Of a stretch of 17,518 bases of DNA, positions 16,759 to 17,518 are shown in pieces. A program made the translations under genes and the position numbers. Origin of the DNA: Propionibacteriaceae bacterium (GTDB taxonomy: Bacteria > Actinomycetota > Actinomycetes > Propionibacteriales > Propionibacteriaceae); assembly GCA_024636075.1 (NCBI GenBank), contig JAGXHS010000080.1:1-17518 (forward strand), written 5' to 3'. Below the pieces are notes generated by a model. The model saw nothing but the letters and a program-made list of their open reading frames with translations. It made no database searches and was not told where the DNA came from. Numbering within the stretch: position 1 is the stretch's first letter; each line of letters begins with the position of its first letter.

Positions 16759-16776
16759 CGCTACGCAGACGTAGCG
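16759..16776. promoter_or_regulatory. Probable TetR operator (7-4-7 palindrome)
   Basis: CGCTACG-CAGA-CGTAGCG is a perfect inverted repeat of seven bases with a four-base centre. It directly abuts the cassette -10 on its upstream side, so bound repressor would occupy the -10 to -35 spacer. The size and the TACG/CGTA core suit TetR-family operators. The TetR gene at the end of the same operon is the likely binder. Confidence 0.7.
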
Positions 16777-16910
16777 AATGTGTCATTCCGCCCCCTGAGC
16801 AACGACGGGACGGTCTTCGTCCTGCACCGGCGCCGGCGTGCCAACAACAGAACCCGACACCTACCAGCGAAGTCCACAGCTTGAACAGAACCCCGACGGG
16901 GAATTGCGCG

Positions 16911-16970
16911 TGCCAATTCGCCTTCAGCGGGATATCTCACCGCCACTCGATGTGGCACTGCGAATTGTCA
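16911..16970. repeat. Inverted pair of GCGAATTGNCA elements upstream of the glutamate dehydrogenase promoter
   Basis: GCGAATTGTCA on the plus strand (16960-16970) matches GCGAATTGGCA on the minus strand (complement of 16911-16921) at ten of eleven positions. A further GAATTG at 16901-16906 makes a 6-7-6 inverted repeat with the CAATTC at 16914-16919. They lie upstream of the -35 at 16987, a place suited to an activator or nitrogen/carbon regulator. The binder is unknown. Confidence 0.4.
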
Positions 16971-16986
16971 CAGGGTGTGTGATTGG

Positions 16987-17015
16987 TTGCCGTAAATGTT
17001 CGCGGGTGCGATAGT
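16987..17015 (+). promoter_or_regulatory. Candidate promoter of the NAD-glutamate dehydrogenase gene
   Basis: TTGCCG (16987-16992) and GATAGT (17010-17015) are separated by 17 bases and match the vegetative -35 and -10 at three and four of six positions. Transcription would begin near 17022, leaving a leader of about 37 bases with GTGAGG (17043-17048) as ribosome site before ATG 17059. Confidence 0.5.
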
Positions 17016-17058
17016 GTCGAGGCTTGCCATCCGCACATCGTTGTGAGGTTTGAACATC

Positions 17059-17518
17059 ATGGATGCACAAACGAAGGGGCCGTCCCAAGTGGTCACCGAA
17101 CTGACGAATCTGGTTGATGAGAACCATCGATCATTCGTTCCGAGTCTGGTGCAGACGTATCTGCGTCATGTCGACGAGGCCGACCTGGCAGTTCGCGACT
17201 CCGCGCATGTGGCACAGATGCTTGCTCACCACTTGAAGATCGCTGCCAATCGGAAGCAGGACGAGCTGGTGGTCAGCATCCTGCCCCCGGACTCCGGTGA
17301 CTGGCAACCGCACAACCGCACTGTCATCCAGGTCGTCACCGACGACAGCCGGTTCATCGTGGACACGATCTCGATGACACTCACCGGGCTCGGCTGGAGC
17401 ATCCTGCAGGTCCTGCATCCCCAGTACCACGTGACCAGGGACGAATCCGGCGCCCTGCAGTCGGTCGCCGCGAATTCGGTGGGTGTCTCGACGATGTCGG
17501 AACCCAAGGCCGGCGAGG
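17059..17518 (+). CDS. gdh: Large NAD-specific glutamate dehydrogenase, N-terminal part (3' truncated by window edge)
   Basis: The first 153 codons are visible. The segments YLRHVDEADLA (about 34-44), QVVTDDSRFIVDTISMTL (about 93-110) and VLHPQYHVTRDESG (about 118-131) match the N-terminal region of the bacterial large (about 180 kDa) NAD-dependent glutamate dehydrogenases, known in streptomycetes and mycobacteria. The VTDDxxFxVDxxxM motif is characteristic. The enzyme deaminates glutamate to 2-oxoglutarate, feeding the citric acid cycle, and its N-terminal ACT-like domains are regulatory. The catalytic domain lies outside the window. ATG 17059 has GTGAGG ten bases upstream. It would use the glutamate made by pruA upstream. 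Confidence 0.9.
   Translation, partial: MDAQTKGPSQVVTELTNLVDENHRSFVPSLVQTYLRHVDEADLAVRDSAHVAQMLAHHLKIAANRKQDELVVSILPPDSGDWQPHNRTVIQVVTDDSRFIVDTISMTLTGLGWSILQVLHPQYHVTRDESGALQSVAANSVGVSTMSEPKAGE

Larger units (their letters stand above)
16746..17058. other. 313-base regulatory gap between divergent operons
   Basis: It holds, from left to right, the cassette -10 and operator (16753-16776), a small GGACG-GTCTT-CGTCC hairpin near 16808-16822 and a palindromic CCGGCGCCGG near 16827-16836. Next come GAATTG/CAATTC arms at 16901-16919, a third copy of GAATTG near 16962, and the glutamate dehydrogenase promoter and leader. No convincing gene was seen in it; the ORFs that cross it have no family-like sequence and lack ribosome sites. 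Confidence 0.6.

Overview
The window is a stretch of chromosome from a high-GC actinomycete. The evidence is the gene order lpqB, comF, long-form hpf and secA (the order flanking secA1 in mycobacteria and streptomycetes), together with actinobacterial families (LpqB, DUF6912, DUF2505, Rv3235-like, large NAD-glutamate dehydrogenase), frequent GTG starts, and several apparent leaderless promoters with a TANNNT hexamer 6-7 bases before the start codon. The genus cannot be fixed from the sequence alone. No rRNA, tRNA, CRISPR array, transposase or phage gene was seen.

Left part (1-8836), mostly plus strand: the 3' end of lpqB, then comF, then hpf, with a possible 21-codon leader ORF whose last codons are the hpf ribosome binding site. 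A YcaQ/AlkX-type DNA glycosylase overlaps the end of hpf. Next come four tandem 28-base repeats, each carrying a small hairpin; their last unit supplies most of a -10 element for a leaderless medium-chain dehydrogenase. A HAD hydrolase faces it on the minus strand, and a divergent promoter region leads to secA.

Middle (8820-12456): on the minus strand, a cupredoxin-like lipoprotein, a polytopic membrane protein of the family often labelled 'fenitrothion hydrolase', and an Rv3235-like protein that overlaps the end of secA tail to tail. Divergent from these is a DUF6912-ku pair; Ku is the DNA-end-binding protein of bacterial NHEJ, and no LigD gene lies in view.

Right part (12526-17518): pruA (P5C dehydrogenase, making glutamate) starts from a probable leaderless GTG and ends in a perfect 12-base-pair stem shared with a convergent DUF2505 gene. 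A compact minus-strand cassette follows: a short deazaflavin-reductase-like ORF, an NmrA-type NAD(P)-binding protein and a TetR regulator, with overlapping genes and a perfect 7-4-7 palindrome next to the cassette -10, which looks like the TetR operator. The window ends in the first 153 codons of a large NAD-dependent glutamate dehydrogenase with its own promoter. pruA and this enzyme perform consecutive steps from P5C through glutamate to 2-oxoglutarate, and the TetR cassette and DUF2505 gene lie between them.

The least explained items are the cupredoxin/membrane-protein pair, the 28-base hairpin repeats fused to a promoter, the hpf leader ORF, and the TetR cassette with its operator.
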